Numbered from the stretch's first letter, positions 23,717-32,689 are shown. The stretch is 64,000 nt of DNA from Adlercreutzia sp. ZJ473 (GCF_013185065.1 NZ_JAAVTO010000006.1:1-64000), one strand, 5' to 3'. Program-made: numbers and translations. The notes: generated from the sequence alone by a model not told the origin.

Positions 23717-24789
23717 AGCTTCTCTATCTCCTCCATCAGGGCGTCGACGATTGCCGACTCGTCAACTTTTCGGACGATTTTACCATGGGAGAACACCACT
23801 CCCGCGCCGTCTCCGCAAGCCACCCCGATATCAGCATCGGCGGCCTCGCCGGGGCCGTTGACCACGCACCCCATGACGGCCACCTTGAGCGGCTCGGGGA
23901 TGGCGGCGACGCGCTCCTCCACCTGCTGCGCGAGGCTGATGAGGTCCACCTGGCAGCGGCCGCACGTGGGGCAGCTGATGAGCTCCGGGGAGCGCTGGCG
24001 CAGGCCCAGGGCGCCGAGCAGCGTCCAGCACGCGCGCACCTCGAGCACGGGGTCGTCGGTGAGCGAGATGCGCATGGTGTCGCCGATGCCCTCCTCGAGC
24101 AGCACGCCGAGGCCGCACGCGCTCTTGATGACGCCCTGGAACGCCGTGCCCGCCTCGGTGACGCCGATGTGCAGCGGGACGTGCGGGATCTCGGCGGCGA
24201 GCAGGCGGTACGTGTCGATGGTGGCCTGCACGTCATGCGCCTTGGCCGACACCACCACGTCCGTGAAGCCCCGCTCCTCCTCGAAGTAGCGCACGTAGTC
24301 GGCCGCCGACGCGGCGAGCTTCTGCGGCAGCGTGAGGTCGGCGCGCTCCTTGAGCGCGCGGTCGAGCGAGCCCGCGTTCACGCCGATGCGGATGGGGATG
24401 CCCGCCGCGCGCGCCGCCTCGATGACCTCGTCGGTCTTGGACAGGCCGCCGATGTTGCCGGGGTTGATGCGCAGCTTGGCCGCGCCGCGCCGCGCCGCCT
24501 CGATGGCGATCTGCGCGTCGAAGTGGACGTCGGCGACCACGGGCAGAGGCGACGCCTCGCAGACCGCCGCGAACGCGTCGACGCAGTCGATGTGCGGGAT
24601 GGCCATGCGCACGATCTCGCAGCCCGCGTGCGCGAGCGCGTCGATCTGCGCGAGGTTCGCCGCCACGTCAGTCGCGGGCGCGTTCAGCATCGACTGCACC
24701 GCCACCGGCGCGCCGCCGCCCACGCCCACATCACCCACCATCACCTGGCGGGTGGAGAAGCGCGGCTTCTCAGTTCTCGTCTCTCCCAA
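23713..24789 (-). CDS. ispG: 4-hydroxy-3-methylbut-2-enyl diphosphate synthase
   Basis: IspG converts MEcPP to HMBPP in the MEP isoprenoid pathway using a [4Fe-4S] cluster. The 358-residue protein has the N-terminal TIM-barrel (VGGGAPVAVQSMLN, PVVADVHFDAQIA, LRINPGNIG) and the C-terminal cluster domain with CPTCGRCQVDL and GCVVNGPGE supplying the conserved cysteines and glutamate. The start is TTG at 24789, with AAGGAAGG upstream; it gives the normal N-terminus (TRTEKPRFSTRQVMVGDVGVGG). It belongs with rseP and proS in the minus-strand block that also supplies dxr further upstream. Confidence 0.96.
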   Translation of the reverse strand: MGETRTEKPRFSTRQVMVGDVGVGGGAPVAVQSMLNAPATDVAANLAQIDALAHAGCEIVRMAIPHIDCVDAFAAVCEASPLPVVADVHFDAQIAIEAARRGAAKLRINPGNIGGLSKTDEVIEAARAAGIPIRIGVNAGSLDRALKERADLTLPQKLAASAADYVRYFEEERGFTDVVVSAKAHDVQATIDTYRLLAAEIPHVPLHIGVTEAGTAFQGVIKSACGLGVLLEEGIGDTMRISLTDDPVLEVRACWTLLGALGLRQRSPELISCPTCGRCQVDLISLAQQVEERVAAIPEPLKVAVMGCVVNGPGEAADADIGVACGDGAGVVFSHGKIVRKVDESAIVDALMEEIEKL

Positions 24790-24937
24790 CTTCGTCAGCC
24801 TTCCTTTCCGATGCGAGGGCGCCCGATGCGAGGGCGCGGGCGGCGCACGGCGATGCCGGCGCTTCGCTCCGGCGCGGGACGCACGGCCCTGCCGCTTCGC
24901 TCCAGCAGGCGGCGCCCCGTCGCTTCGCCCCGCCTTC
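24790..24937. repeat. Short direct repeat and hairpins between rseP and ispG
   Basis: CGATGCGAGGGCGC occurs twice at a 15-bp offset (24809 and 24824). It is followed by two small GC hairpins that share a CGCTTCGCT loop (around 24853-24875 and 24889-24910). No U run; it may tune ispG expression or be drifted repeat DNA. Confidence 0.45.
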
Positions 24938-26200
24938 CTATGAGTAGAATCCCGTGAAGAGCCGCTGCACGTCCTGGCTCAGCATAATCGCGAAGAAGCC
25001 CAGGAACAAGACCATGCCCGCGACGGTCAGGTACCCCATCACCTTCGTCGGCACCGTCTTGCGCGTGAGCTTCTGGAACACCTCCACCGCGAAGCGGCCG
25101 CCGTCGAGCGGCGGGATGGGCAGCAGGTTCATGATGCCGAGCGACACCGAGATCATCGCCATGAAGAAGAGGCTGTCCACGAAGCCCTTCTCGAAGAAGT
25201 TGCCCGACATGGCGACGATGCCCACGATGGACGCCGAGCTCTCGACCGTCTGCGCCGCCGTCGCCGGGTTGAACAGCCCCGCGACCGCCTGCACCACCAT
25301 CCCGATGTAGGCGAAGCCCGCCTGGACGGACTGCAGCGGCGTGGCGTGGAAGTGGATCACCTCGCCGGTGTCGACGTAGCGCAGATCGACGCCGATGACC
25401 GAGTAGATCACGACGAACGCGACCATGGTGAACAGCAGGTTCACGAGCGGGCCTGCGAGCAGGATGACCGAGCGCTTCCAGAAGGGCAGCGAGCGGTACT
25501 GCTGGGCGTACTCGCGGTCGAAGAGGGCCTGCGGGTCGTCGACGGGGCGCGGCTCGCCGAGCGCGTAGGACGCGAGGGCGGGAGCCGCGGGGATGAGATC
25601 GGCCGCAGACGCTGCGGGGACGGGATCGACCGCAGGCGCCGCGGGGGCGGAGCCAGCCGCAGGCGCCGCGGGGGCGGAGCCAGCCGCGGGCGCCGCGGGT
25701 CGAACGGCGAGCGAGGGGTCGACCACGCCGGCGGGATGCGCGGCGCGCGCGGCTCTGAGCTGCTTCCCCGTGGGCCGCACCTCAGGCGCACGATACGTGT
25801 TGAACTGGTCCTTCTTCGTGGGGCCCGAGCAGCTGCCCCACTCGACGAGCTCCTCGAGCGCCTCGTACGCCTCGTCGTCGGTGATGCCGCAGTCGGCGGC
25901 GACGTCCTCCATGGTGGCCGTGCCCCGGCGGTACAGCGCCGCCAGCGCGTCTCTCAGATGCGGGCTCATCTCGCCGGCCTCCATGCCGCACACGCGCGCG
26001 TAGCCGCCCAAGAGCACCGCGGTCACGCCGTAGCGCGTGCCGCCCTTCGTGAACCCGATGCCCGGCCCCGGCAGGCCCAGCATGAGCTCGGTCACGCGCA
26101 CGCCGAAGGCGCGCGACGCCAGGAAGTGCCCCGCCTCGTGGATGAACACGAGGAAGCACAGGGCCAGAACGGCGCAGACGATCATAACGAACGTGGTCAT
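24938..26200 (-). CDS. rseP: Site-2 protease (M50 metallopeptidase) with winged-helix-like insert in place of PDZ
   Basis: An intramembrane zinc protease of 420 residues. HEAGH at 21-25 in the first membrane helix and NLLPIPPLDGG in the penultimate helix supply the zinc ligands; the GGYARVCGMEAGE region follows the first helix. Position beside ispG and the MEP/envelope genes is that of RseP/YaeL. Unusual: the PDZ domain normally found between the catalytic helices is not apparent. Instead there is a helical, winged-helix-like segment (about 70-115, LRDALAALYRRGTATMEDVA, CGITDDEAYEALEELVEWG) and an Ala/Pro linker with nine-residue repeats (AAPAAGSAP). ATG 26200 is preferred; a GTG at 26224 is also open. 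Confidence 0.88.
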   Translation of the reverse strand: MTTFVMIVCAVLALCFLVFIHEAGHFLASRAFGVRVTELMLGLPGPGIGFTKGGTRYGVTAVLLGGYARVCGMEAGEMSPHLRDALAALYRRGTATMEDVAADCGITDDEAYEALEELVEWGSCSGPTKKDQFNTYRAPEVRPTGKQLRAARAAHPAGVVDPSLAVRPAAPAAGSAPAAPAAGSAPAAPAVDPVPAASAADLIPAAPALASYALGEPRPVDDPQALFDREYAQQYRSLPFWKRSVILLAGPLVNLLFTMVAFVVIYSVIGVDLRYVDTGEVIHFHATPLQSVQAGFAYIGMVVQAVAGLFNPATAAQTVESSASIVGIVAMSGNFFEKGFVDSLFFMAMISVSLGIMNLLPIPPLDGGRFAVEVFQKLTRKTVPTKVMGYLTVAGMVLFLGFFAIMLSQDVQRLFTGFYS

Positions 26201-26740
26201 GGGCCTCGCTTTCCCGAACAGCACACGCCTTTGCGCAAGGCGCGCCAGGCGAGCGGCGCGCAGGGGCCGCGTCAGGCCCCTGCGCTCTCGCCGTTGCGTT
26301 TTCGCTGATCATTATAGGGAAGCGAAATACCGCCCGGCCCGCATGCGAGAAAAACCTACAAGCGCTGCGCTATTTTGCCAGAAGCGCGCCCCGAAGCAGA
26401 AGCGCCATGTCTTGTCCGACTGAGGACGTAGCGCATCGGCTCCTGCCGCAGCGCCCGGTTGCGCCAGCGTCCTGCTTGATATGCGCCAGATTGTGATGGA
26501 CTTCTACCAGATCTGCGATGGCCGAAGAAGGGTCTCTGCCAGACGCACGCCCGCCGCGCGCGCATCCTCCTGCCCACGCGCACCCCGCGCGCGCAGGCGC
26601 CCTCTCCCCCACCGCGGCGATTACCCATCAAACCTCGCGCGACAATCCGCCAACTCCCCGCCATGCATCTGCCAGGCGGGCCCTCTACGCTTGAGGCAAA
26701 GCGAACATCCCTCAGCGCAACCGCGCAGAAAGGAGCGACC
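26201..26740. promoter_or_regulatory. Divergent intergenic region between rseP and the adhesin gene
   Basis: No gene supported in 540 bp. On the minus strand a TATAAT -10 (26311-26316) could start rseP transcription, but no matching -35 is seen. An 11-bp inverted repeat (26258-26268 with 26275-26285, 6-nt loop) lies between it and rseP. On the plus strand I see no clear promoter for the adhesin, only its strong GAAAGGAG site just before 26741. Confidence 0.5.
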
Positions 26741-29700
26741 ATGCAAGCAGCGCAACGGCAGACGGCCTCAAGGGCGATGAGGCTGTTCATGGCCCTCGCG
26801 ATCGCAGCGGGCCTCATCCCGCTCACGAGCTTCGCGTGCTCGCGGCAAGCTTACGCCGACACCAGCTGGCTTTCCGTGGGACGCAACGTCTACTATGACA
26901 ACTACAACACCACCCGCTTCTCCGACGGCAACGGCTGGACGGCCTACTGCGCGCAGCCTTCGAAGCCCACGCCCGCGTCCGGCGCCTACCAGAAGCTCTC
27001 GCTGCGCGACGTCTACGAAGGCGTGTCGAGTGTGGAGAGCCCCACGGCTGTTCTGTACTTCGGCTACGGCGGCCCGGGGTTCGACCCAGCCATGTGGCCA
27101 TCTACCTGGTACGACGGCTCGCCCATGACCGACGACGACTACTACGCCATCACGCACATCCTCGTCGCCGACCGCATGTACGGGGACGCCGAAGCCGCCC
27201 TCACCGGCTGCTCCACGGCGTTTCGGCAGTACTACGGCTACTTCTGCCAAGGGCAGGAGTGGTGGGTCCGGTACGTGAGCATGGGCGAGTCGGCGAACCC
27301 CGACGGCACGTACCTGCGCATGATCGCCGCATGGCAGGCGCTGCCGGGCTCGGCGCGCAAAGCCTACGTCGACTCCTGCTACGCCTTGCGCACCGGAAAG
27401 ACGCAGAACATCGTCGTGACGTGCCCCCACAAGCCGACAGGCAGCCTCGAGCTGCAAAAGACCTCGACGAACCCCTCCCTCACCGAAGGAAACGCTTGCT
27501 ACTCGCTCGCAGGCGCCACCTACGGGGTGTATCGCGACAGCGCATGCGCGTCAGAAGCCGCCACGATCACCACGAACGCCGACGGCGGGGCACGCGCCGA
27601 GGGACTTGCCGTGGGCACCTACTACGTCAGGGAGAAAGCGCCTTCCGAAGGCTACGCGCTCGACAGCGCAACCCATGAGGTGCGCATATCGGGCGGGCAG
27701 ACCACGCGCCTCGACGTGGGGGAGATCCCGCAAAGCAGCCCCGCAGACCTCTGGCTCGCCAAAGCCGACCTCGAGACGAGAGCCAGCCTCTCGCAGGGCG
27801 CGGCGACGCTGGAAAACGCGCAGTTCTCCGTCCGCTACTTCGACGGCTACTACAACACGCCCGCCCAAGCCGAGGCGTCGGGAGCACTCACGGCAACCTG
27901 GCTCGTGAGCACTGACGAGAGCGGACGCGCGCCGCTCGGCAACGCGCGCACGTCGAGCGGCAAAAGCCTGCCCCGCAACTCGCGCGGGCAGGCGGCCATC
28001 CCCTTGGGAACCGTGCTCATCCAGGAGGTGAAGGCGCCCGAGGGCTACCTCGCGAACGACGGCGAGGTGATCGTCCGCCACGTCACGAGCGAGGGCATCG
28101 GCGAGGACGTGCGAACCTACCGCGCGCCAACCGTATCCGAGCAGGCCATACGCGGCGGCGTGTCCGTCGAGAAGCGCGATGCCGAGAGCCGGCTTCTAAC
28201 GCCTTTGGGCGCAGCTTCGATTGACGGGACCACCTTCGCCGTCACGAACAAGTCGGCGCGCGCCGTCTACGTGAACGGCACGTGGCGCGAGCCCGGAGAG
28301 GTGGTCGCCACCATCGTCGCGCATGGCGGCGTGGCTGCCACCGCCGCCGACGCGCTGCCCTACGGGACGTACGCGGTCAAGGAGATGGCTGCGGGCACGG
28401 GGTATCTGCCCACCGACCAGGCGGAGCGCACGTTCGCAATCCGCGATGAAGGCGCGATCGTGGCGCTCGGGGCGAGCGGAAGCTCAGATGGCGCCGCTTA
28501 CGACCAGGTCAAGCGCGGAGACTTGGAGTTCGTGAAGACACGCGAGAGCGACCAGAAGCGCCTCTCGGGCATCCCCTTCAAGATCACCTCGCAGACCACG
28601 GGCGAGTGGCACGTCATCGTGACCGACGACAACGGCGAGGCCAAGACGAGCGCGGCGTGGAACGCCCATGCGACCCGCGCCAACGCCAACGATGCCGCGC
28701 TCAACGCTGACGGAACGGTGGACGAGGCGAAGCTCGACGCGTCAGCGGGCGTGTGGTTCGGGCTCACCTCAACCGGATCGCTGACCAAGGCTGACGACAG
28801 CCTCTCAGCGCTGCCCTACGACGTCTACACCGTCGAGGAGCTGCCCGTCGCGGCGAACGAGCACCTGGAGCTCGTCGAGCTTGCCGACGTGGCCATCGCG
28901 CGCGACGGCTACAGCGTCAACCTGGGAACCCTCGATGACCAGTCAGCAGGCGAGGTTTCGATCAGCACCGCCGCGCGCGACGCGCTTGACGGCGACAAGG
29001 TGCTGCTCGGCGCCGCTGACGCACGCGTCATCGACCGCGTCGCATACGGAGGGCTCACCGCCGGCAAGCCCTACGTGCTCACGGGCACGCTCATGGACAA
29101 AGCCACCGGGGAAGCCGTCCTCGATGCCGACGGGCAACCTGTGACAGCTTCGAGAGAGCTCACGCCCGAAAAGACCACCGGCTACGCCGAGCTTGCCTTC
29201 ACGTTCGACGCGCTGGCGCTCGGCGGACGCGACCTGGTGTGCTTCGAGCAGATCGCCGCCGCAGAGGCGCCCGGCACCGCGATCGCCGCACACGAGGACT
29301 TGGACGACTACGAGCAGACCATCCGCGTGGAGGCTCCCGCGATCAGCACGAAGGCCGTCGACATGCAGGACGGCGACGGCACCGCCTCAGCCGACGTCGA
29401 CGCCGCCATCATCGACACGGTGAGCTACCGCAACCTCGTAGCCGACGGGCGCGCATACGTCCTGCGCGGCACGCTCATGGACAAGGGCACGGGCAGCGCC
29501 TACCTCGACGCCGACGGCAACGAGGCGACCGCCCAGGTCGAGTTCACGCCCGAGGAGCCGAGCGGCACCGTCGAGGTAGCTTTCGCGTTCAACGCCGCAG
29601 GGCAAGGCGGCGCGCAGGTCGTCGGCTTCGAGGAGCTGCGACAAGGCGAGCGCGTCCTCGCGACGCACGCCGACCTCGAGAACGCCGCGCAGACCATCGA

Positions 29701-30652
29701 GCTTGAGAGTCCCGCGGTCTCGACGACGGCCGCTGATGCCGCCGACGGCGACCACCTCGTGTGCGCTGATCCCGAGAGCAGCGTCATCGACACCGTGGCG
29801 TACGAGGGCCTCGTCCCCGGCAAGGAGTACGTCGCTTGCGGCACGCTCATGGCAGCCGGCGAAGGCGCAGGAGACACGCCCGACGTGTCGGGATCGCCTG
29901 AGGTCACGCCGCTGCTCGACGCCTCAGGTGCGCCCGTGGTCGGCAGCACCGCCTTCACGCCCGAAGCGCCGAGCGGCACCGTCGAGGTCGCCTTCGACTT
30001 CGACAGCACGGGGCTTTCCGGACGCTGCCTCGTGGCGTTTGAGAAGCTGACCCGCAACGGCGTCGAGGTCGCCTCCCACGAGGACCCTGCTGACGAGAGA
30101 CAGCGCGTAGAGGTGGTGGCGCCTCGCCTGGAAACCGAGGCAACCGACGCAGCTGACTTCGACCACGAAATCGCCGCAAAAGGAGAGGCGGCCGTTGTCG
30201 ACGCCGTGACGTACGAGAACCTCGTCCCCGGCAAGGAGTACCGCCTGCGTGGGACCGTCATGGACAAGGACGCGGGAAAGGAGCTTGCCGTGAGCGGCCG
30301 CATCGTCCAGGAGGAGCTTTCGTTCATACCCGAGGAGCCGAGCGGCGTCATCAGCCTCACGTTCGCCTTCGATGCGAGCGACCTCGCCGGCAAGACGCTC
30401 GTGGCCTTCGAGAAGCTCTCACGCGAGGGTGAGGTGGTGGCCGAGCACGCCGACCTCGAGAGCGAGAGCCAGACCGTCTCCGCAGGCTCCGCGGAGGAGG
30501 GGCATGAGGCCGCCGTCGCAAGCCCGCCTCCCCCAGGCTCCCTGCCCCGAACCGGCGACAGCTCTCGGCCCTTCCAGCTCGCAGCCGCCCTCGCAGCCGT
30601 CGCCGGGGTCACCCTCGTCGCAGCCCGCATCAGGTCACGCCGACAGCGCTAG
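26741..30652 (+). CDS. Sortase-anchored VaFE/SpaA-repeat surface adhesin with LPRTG signal
   Basis: A 1303-residue exported protein. A signal peptide (about 1-38, MRLFMALAIAAGLIPLTSF) is followed by an N-terminal region resembling thioester adhesin domains (YCAQPSKPTP near 70, YYAITHILVADRMYG near 140). Then come SpaA/prealbumin-like domains with GTYYVREKAPSEGYAL and GTVLIQEVKAPEGYL motifs. Four VaFE (T-Q ester bond) repeats follow at about 737-866, 867-990, 990-1126 and 1127-1247, each with IDTVxYxxLVPGKEY, GTLMDK and VAFEKL-type blocks ending in a Gln-containing strand. LPRTG is at 1268-1272, then a hydrophobic helix and basic tail for sortase anchoring. Start chosen at ATG 26741 for GAAAGGAGCGACC. 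Role in adhesion is inferred. No sortase gene is in the window. Confidence 0.93.
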   Translation: MQAAQRQTASRAMRLFMALAIAAGLIPLTSFACSRQAYADTSWLSVGRNVYYDNYNTTRFSDGNGWTAYCAQPSKPTPASGAYQKLSLRDVYEGVSSVESPTAVLYFGYGGPGFDPAMWPSTWYDGSPMTDDDYYAITHILVADRMYGDAEAALTGCSTAFRQYYGYFCQGQEWWVRYVSMGESANPDGTYLRMIAAWQALPGSARKAYVDSCYALRTGKTQNIVVTCPHKPTGSLELQKTSTNPSLTEGNACYSLAGATYGVYRDSACASEAATITTNADGGARAEGLAVGTYYVREKAPSEGYALDSATHEVRISGGQTTRLDVGEIPQSSPADLWLAKADLETRASLSQGAATLENAQFSVRYFDGYYNTPAQAEASGALTATWLVSTDESGRAPLGNARTSSGKSLPRNSRGQAAIPLGTVLIQEVKAPEGYLANDGEVIVRHVTSEGIGEDVRTYRAPTVSEQAIRGGVSVEKRDAESRLLTPLGAASIDGTTFAVTNKSARAVYVNGTWREPGEVVATIVAHGGVAATAADALPYGTYAVKEMAAGTGYLPTDQAERTFAIRDEGAIVALGASGSSDGAAYDQVKRGDLEFVKTRESDQKRLSGIPFKITSQTTGEWHVIVTDDNGEAKTSAAWNAHATRANANDAALNADGTVDEAKLDASAGVWFGLTSTGSLTKADDSLSALPYDVYTVEELPVAANEHLELVELADVAIARDGYSVNLGTLDDQSAGEVSISTAARDALDGDKVLLGAADARVIDRVAYGGLTAGKPYVLTGTLMDKATGEAVLDADGQPVTASRELTPEKTTGYAELAFTFDALALGGRDLVCFEQIAAAEAPGTAIAAHEDLDDYEQTIRVEAPAISTKAVDMQDGDGTASADVDAAIIDTVSYRNLVADGRAYVLRGTLMDKGTGSAYLDADGNEATAQVEFTPEEPSGTVEVAFAFNAAGQGGAQVVGFEELRQGERVLATHADLENAAQTIELESPAVSTTAADAADGDHLVCADPESSVIDTVAYEGLVPGKEYVACGTLMAAGEGAGDTPDVSGSPEVTPLLDASGAPVVGSTAFTPEAPSGTVEVAFDFDSTGLSGRCLVAFEKLTRNGVEVASHEDPADERQRVEVVAPRLETEATDAADFDHEIAAKGEAAVVDAVTYENLVPGKEYRLRGTVMDKDAGKELAVSGRIVQEELSFIPEEPSGVISLTFAFDASDLAGKTLVAFEKLSREGEVVAEHADLESESQTVSAGSAEEGHEAAVASPPPPGSLPRTGDSSRPFQLAAALAAVAGVTLVAARIRSRRQR

Positions 30653-30663
30653 CAGGGAAAGCC

Positions 30664-30687
30664 CGGGGCGGCATGTCCGCCGCCCCG
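30664..30687 (+). terminator. Hairpin after the adhesin gene
   Basis: CGGGGCGGC (30664-30672) pairs with GCCGCCCCG (30679-30687) around a 6-nt loop, 11 bp past the stop. No U run. Confidence 0.6.
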
Positions 30688-30707
30688 AAGACAACGGCAC
30701 CATCTCG

Positions 30708-30751
30708 TTGACGGCCTTCTACTTTCGTCTTATAATACTATTGTAAGACGA
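30708..30751 (+). promoter_or_regulatory. Near-consensus promoter with overlapping operator for the BrnT-like pair
   Basis: -35 TTGACG (30708-30713), 17-bp spacer, perfect -10 TATAAT (30731-30736). A 10-bp inverted repeat with one mismatch, TCGTCTTATA (30725-30734) and TGTAAGACGA (30742-30751), straddles the -10 and the start site, as in autorepressed toxin-antitoxin operons. Confidence 0.8.
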
Positions 30752-30765
30752 ATTAAGGAAACATT

Positions 30766-31059
30766 TTGTCTTACCTTGCCATTGCGGAACACGCCCTCAA
30801 GCACGGACTCGACGAGAGCCAGATCGCACACGCATGGAAGAACGCAGTGGTCTGCACGCGAATCGAGCGAAAAGACGGCTTCGTCGACTATGTGGCTGTC
30901 GGGCCAGACCAGAATGGCCGAGTAATCGAGATGACCGGGCGAGCGAAGGACTTCGGGATCCTGATCTACCACGCGAACACTCCTCCGACCACACGGTCGC
31001 TCCGCGCGCTCAATCTGCAGAGGAGAACGAGGAGGCTCAAATGGAAGCCGTCGTACTGA
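30766..31059 (+). CDS. BrnT-like toxin (toxin-first module)
   Basis: A 97-residue basic protein read from a TTG start at 30766, with AAGGAA 6-7 bases upstream. EHALKHGLDESQIAHAWKNA resembles the KHGVSFEEA helix of BrnT toxins, and YVAVGPDQNGRVIEMTGRAK with the following ILIYHA resembles the RelE-like beta sheet and basic C-terminus of that family. BrnT toxins inhibit translation as RelE-fold RNases. It overlaps the following ribbon-helix-helix gene by 19 bp; the toxin-first order is that of brnT-brnA. The family call is from remembered pattern and moderate in strength. Confidence 0.65.
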   Translation: MSYLAIAEHALKHGLDESQIAHAWKNAVVCTRIERKDGFVDYVAVGPDQNGRVIEMTGRAKDFGILIYHANTPPTTRSLRALNLQRRTRRLKWKPSY

Positions 31060-31376
31060 CCGACAAGGATCTCATGGAAAAGCTCGGCATGACGCGAGAG
31101 GAAATCGAGCAGCTCAAGCGCGATGCCGATGCTTACGATCGCGGAGAATGGCCCGAAGCCAAGTCTGTCACCGTCCGCTACGGCCGGCCTCCCCTCTTTG
31201 AAGATGACGAGCTCGTCAGCGTCACCTTCAAGATAGGAAGATCCCAGTTGAAGCGCGTCGACGAAGCCGTCAAAGAGCAAGGTTGCTCGCGCTCCGAGTT
31301 CCTTCGCTGTGCAGTGGAGGACGCCCTCAGGCTCCTCGAGAGCGAGGAATCCGAGGGCGCTGGCGATGGAGCCTAG
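31041..31376 (+). CDS. Ribbon-helix-helix antitoxin
   Basis: A 111-residue acidic protein. The C-terminal part (VSVTFKIGRSQLKRVDEAVK, then GCSRSEFLRCAVEDALRLL) is a clear ribbon-helix-helix DNA-binding unit, and the N-terminal half (LMEKLGMTREEIEQLKRDA) would contact the toxin. GAGGAGG precedes ATG 31041, inside the toxin gene. It probably represses through the inverted repeat at 30725-30751. Its stop overlaps the dxr stop on the other strand by 2 bp, so this is the exact right edge of the opposite-strand insert that separates dxr from rseP. Confidence 0.8.
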   Translation: MEAVVLTDKDLMEKLGMTREEIEQLKRDADAYDRGEWPEAKSVTVRYGRPPLFEDDELVSVTFKIGRSQLKRVDEAVKEQGCSRSEFLRCAVEDALRLLESEESEGAGDGA

Positions 31377-32620
31377 CGGGCCTTGACCCAGGCGCGGGCC
31401 CTTGCCCTCGCCCAGGCGTTGACCTCCTCGAGCTGGCCGAGGCTCTCCACCTGCTGGACGCCTTCGGCCGCATGGGCCTCCATGACGGCCTCCACGCACG
31501 CGGCGATGCCGAGGTAGGTCCCCTCCTCGGCCAGAAACGCCGCCACGGCCACCTCGTTCGCAGCGTTCATGGCGCAGGGCAGCGTGCCGCCCGTGCGCCC
31601 CGCCTCGCGGGCGAGCGCCAGGCAGCGGAACGTCTCGGTGTCGGGCGCGGCGAACTCAAGCGAGCCGAGCGTGCGGAAGTCGAGCGGGGCCACCGGCGCG
31701 CTCCAGCGCTCGGGGTACGAGAGCGCGAACTGGATGGGGATGCGCATGTCGGTGGTGCCGAGGTGCGCCTTCACGCTGCCGTCCGAGTACTCGACCATGG
31801 AGTGGATGGCGCTCTGCGGCTGCACCACCACCTCGATCTTGTCGTAGGGCATGGCGAACAGGTGGTGCGCCTCGATGACCTCGAGGCCCTTGTTCATGAG
31901 CGTCGAGGAGTCGATGGAGATCTTGGCGCCCATGTTCCACGTGGGATGCGCGAGCGCCTGCGCAGGCGTGATGCCCTCGAGCTCGGCGCGCTTCCTCCCG
32001 CGGAAGGGGCCGCCCGAGGCCGTCACCCACAGACGCGACACCCCGCGCTCGTCCTCGCCCAGGAGGCACTGGTAGATGGCGCCGTGCTCGGAGTCGATCG
32101 GCATGAGCGCGCCCGCGGGACCCGCCTTCGGGGCCGCGCCGCACGCGCGGCGCTGCTCGTCGACGCGCGCCGCCAGCGGCATGATGAGGTCGCCCCCCAC
32201 CACGAGCGACTCCTTGTTGGCGAGCGCGAGCACCTTCCCCGCGCTGAGCGCCTCGAAGCTCGCGCGCAGGCCGGCAGCTCCCACCAGCGCGTTCACCACC
32301 ACGTCGGCCTCGGGCAGGTGCGCGAGCGCCGCCACGCCCTCGGGCCCGAACGCCAGCGAGCCTGCGCCTGAGCCTGAGCCCTCGCCGCCACGCGCCTGCG
32401 CGAGCAGCTCGTCAGCCACGGGCAGGCCCGCCGCCTCCTCGCGTCCCACGGCCAAGTGCCGCACGCCGAGCTCACGCGCCTGCGCGAGCAGCTCGTCCGT
32501 GCGCGTGCCGACCGCCAGCGCCACGACCTCGAGCTTGTCGGCGTGCTGGCGCACCACGTCGAGCGTCTGCGTGCCGATGGACCCCGTCGATCCCAAAACA
32601 ACAACGCGCTTCTTAGCCAA
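31373..32620 (-). CDS. dxr: 1-deoxy-D-xylulose 5-phosphate reductoisomerase
   Basis: DXR makes MEP from DXP with NADPH, the first committed step of the MEP pathway that ispG later serves. The 415-residue protein has the Rossmann start VVVLGSTGSIGTQTLDVV, LANKESLVVGGDLI, the metal/substrate site PIDSEHGAIYQCL (near 210), TASGGPFRGRKR and TWNMGAKISIDSSTLMNKGLE. I start at TTG 32620 because GGAGGG abuts the in-frame ATG at 32626 and is correctly spaced for the TTG. An unusual Gly/Ser/Ala-rich insert (ARGGEGSGSGAGSLAFGPE) follows residue 70. cdsA is upstream; rseP, normally next, is displaced by about 5 kb. Confidence 0.96.
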   Translation of the reverse strand: MAKKRVVVLGSTGSIGTQTLDVVRQHADKLEVVALAVGTRTDELLAQARELGVRHLAVGREEAAGLPVADELLAQARGGEGSGSGAGSLAFGPEGVAALAHLPEADVVVNALVGAAGLRASFEALSAGKVLALANKESLVVGGDLIMPLAARVDEQRRACGAAPKAGPAGALMPIDSEHGAIYQCLLGEDERGVSRLWVTASGGPFRGRKRAELEGITPAQALAHPTWNMGAKISIDSSTLMNKGLEVIEAHHLFAMPYDKIEVVVQPQSAIHSMVEYSDGSVKAHLGTTDMRIPIQFALSYPERWSAPVAPLDFRTLGSLEFAAPDTETFRCLALAREAGRTGGTLPCAMNAANEVAVAAFLAEEGTYLGIAACVEAVMEAHAAEGVQQVESLGQLEEVNAWARARARAWVKAR

Positions 32621-32689
32621 TGTCATCCCTCCGAAAGCAGCGCGCGCCGCAGGCGGCAGAGCCCGCTCGCAGCGTGCGCCGTCAAAACA

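Noticed and set aside
26356-26826. 156-codon minus-strand frame upstream of the adhesin
   Set aside because: Overlaps the adhesin start, no start signal, Arg/Ala/Gly composition of a shadow.
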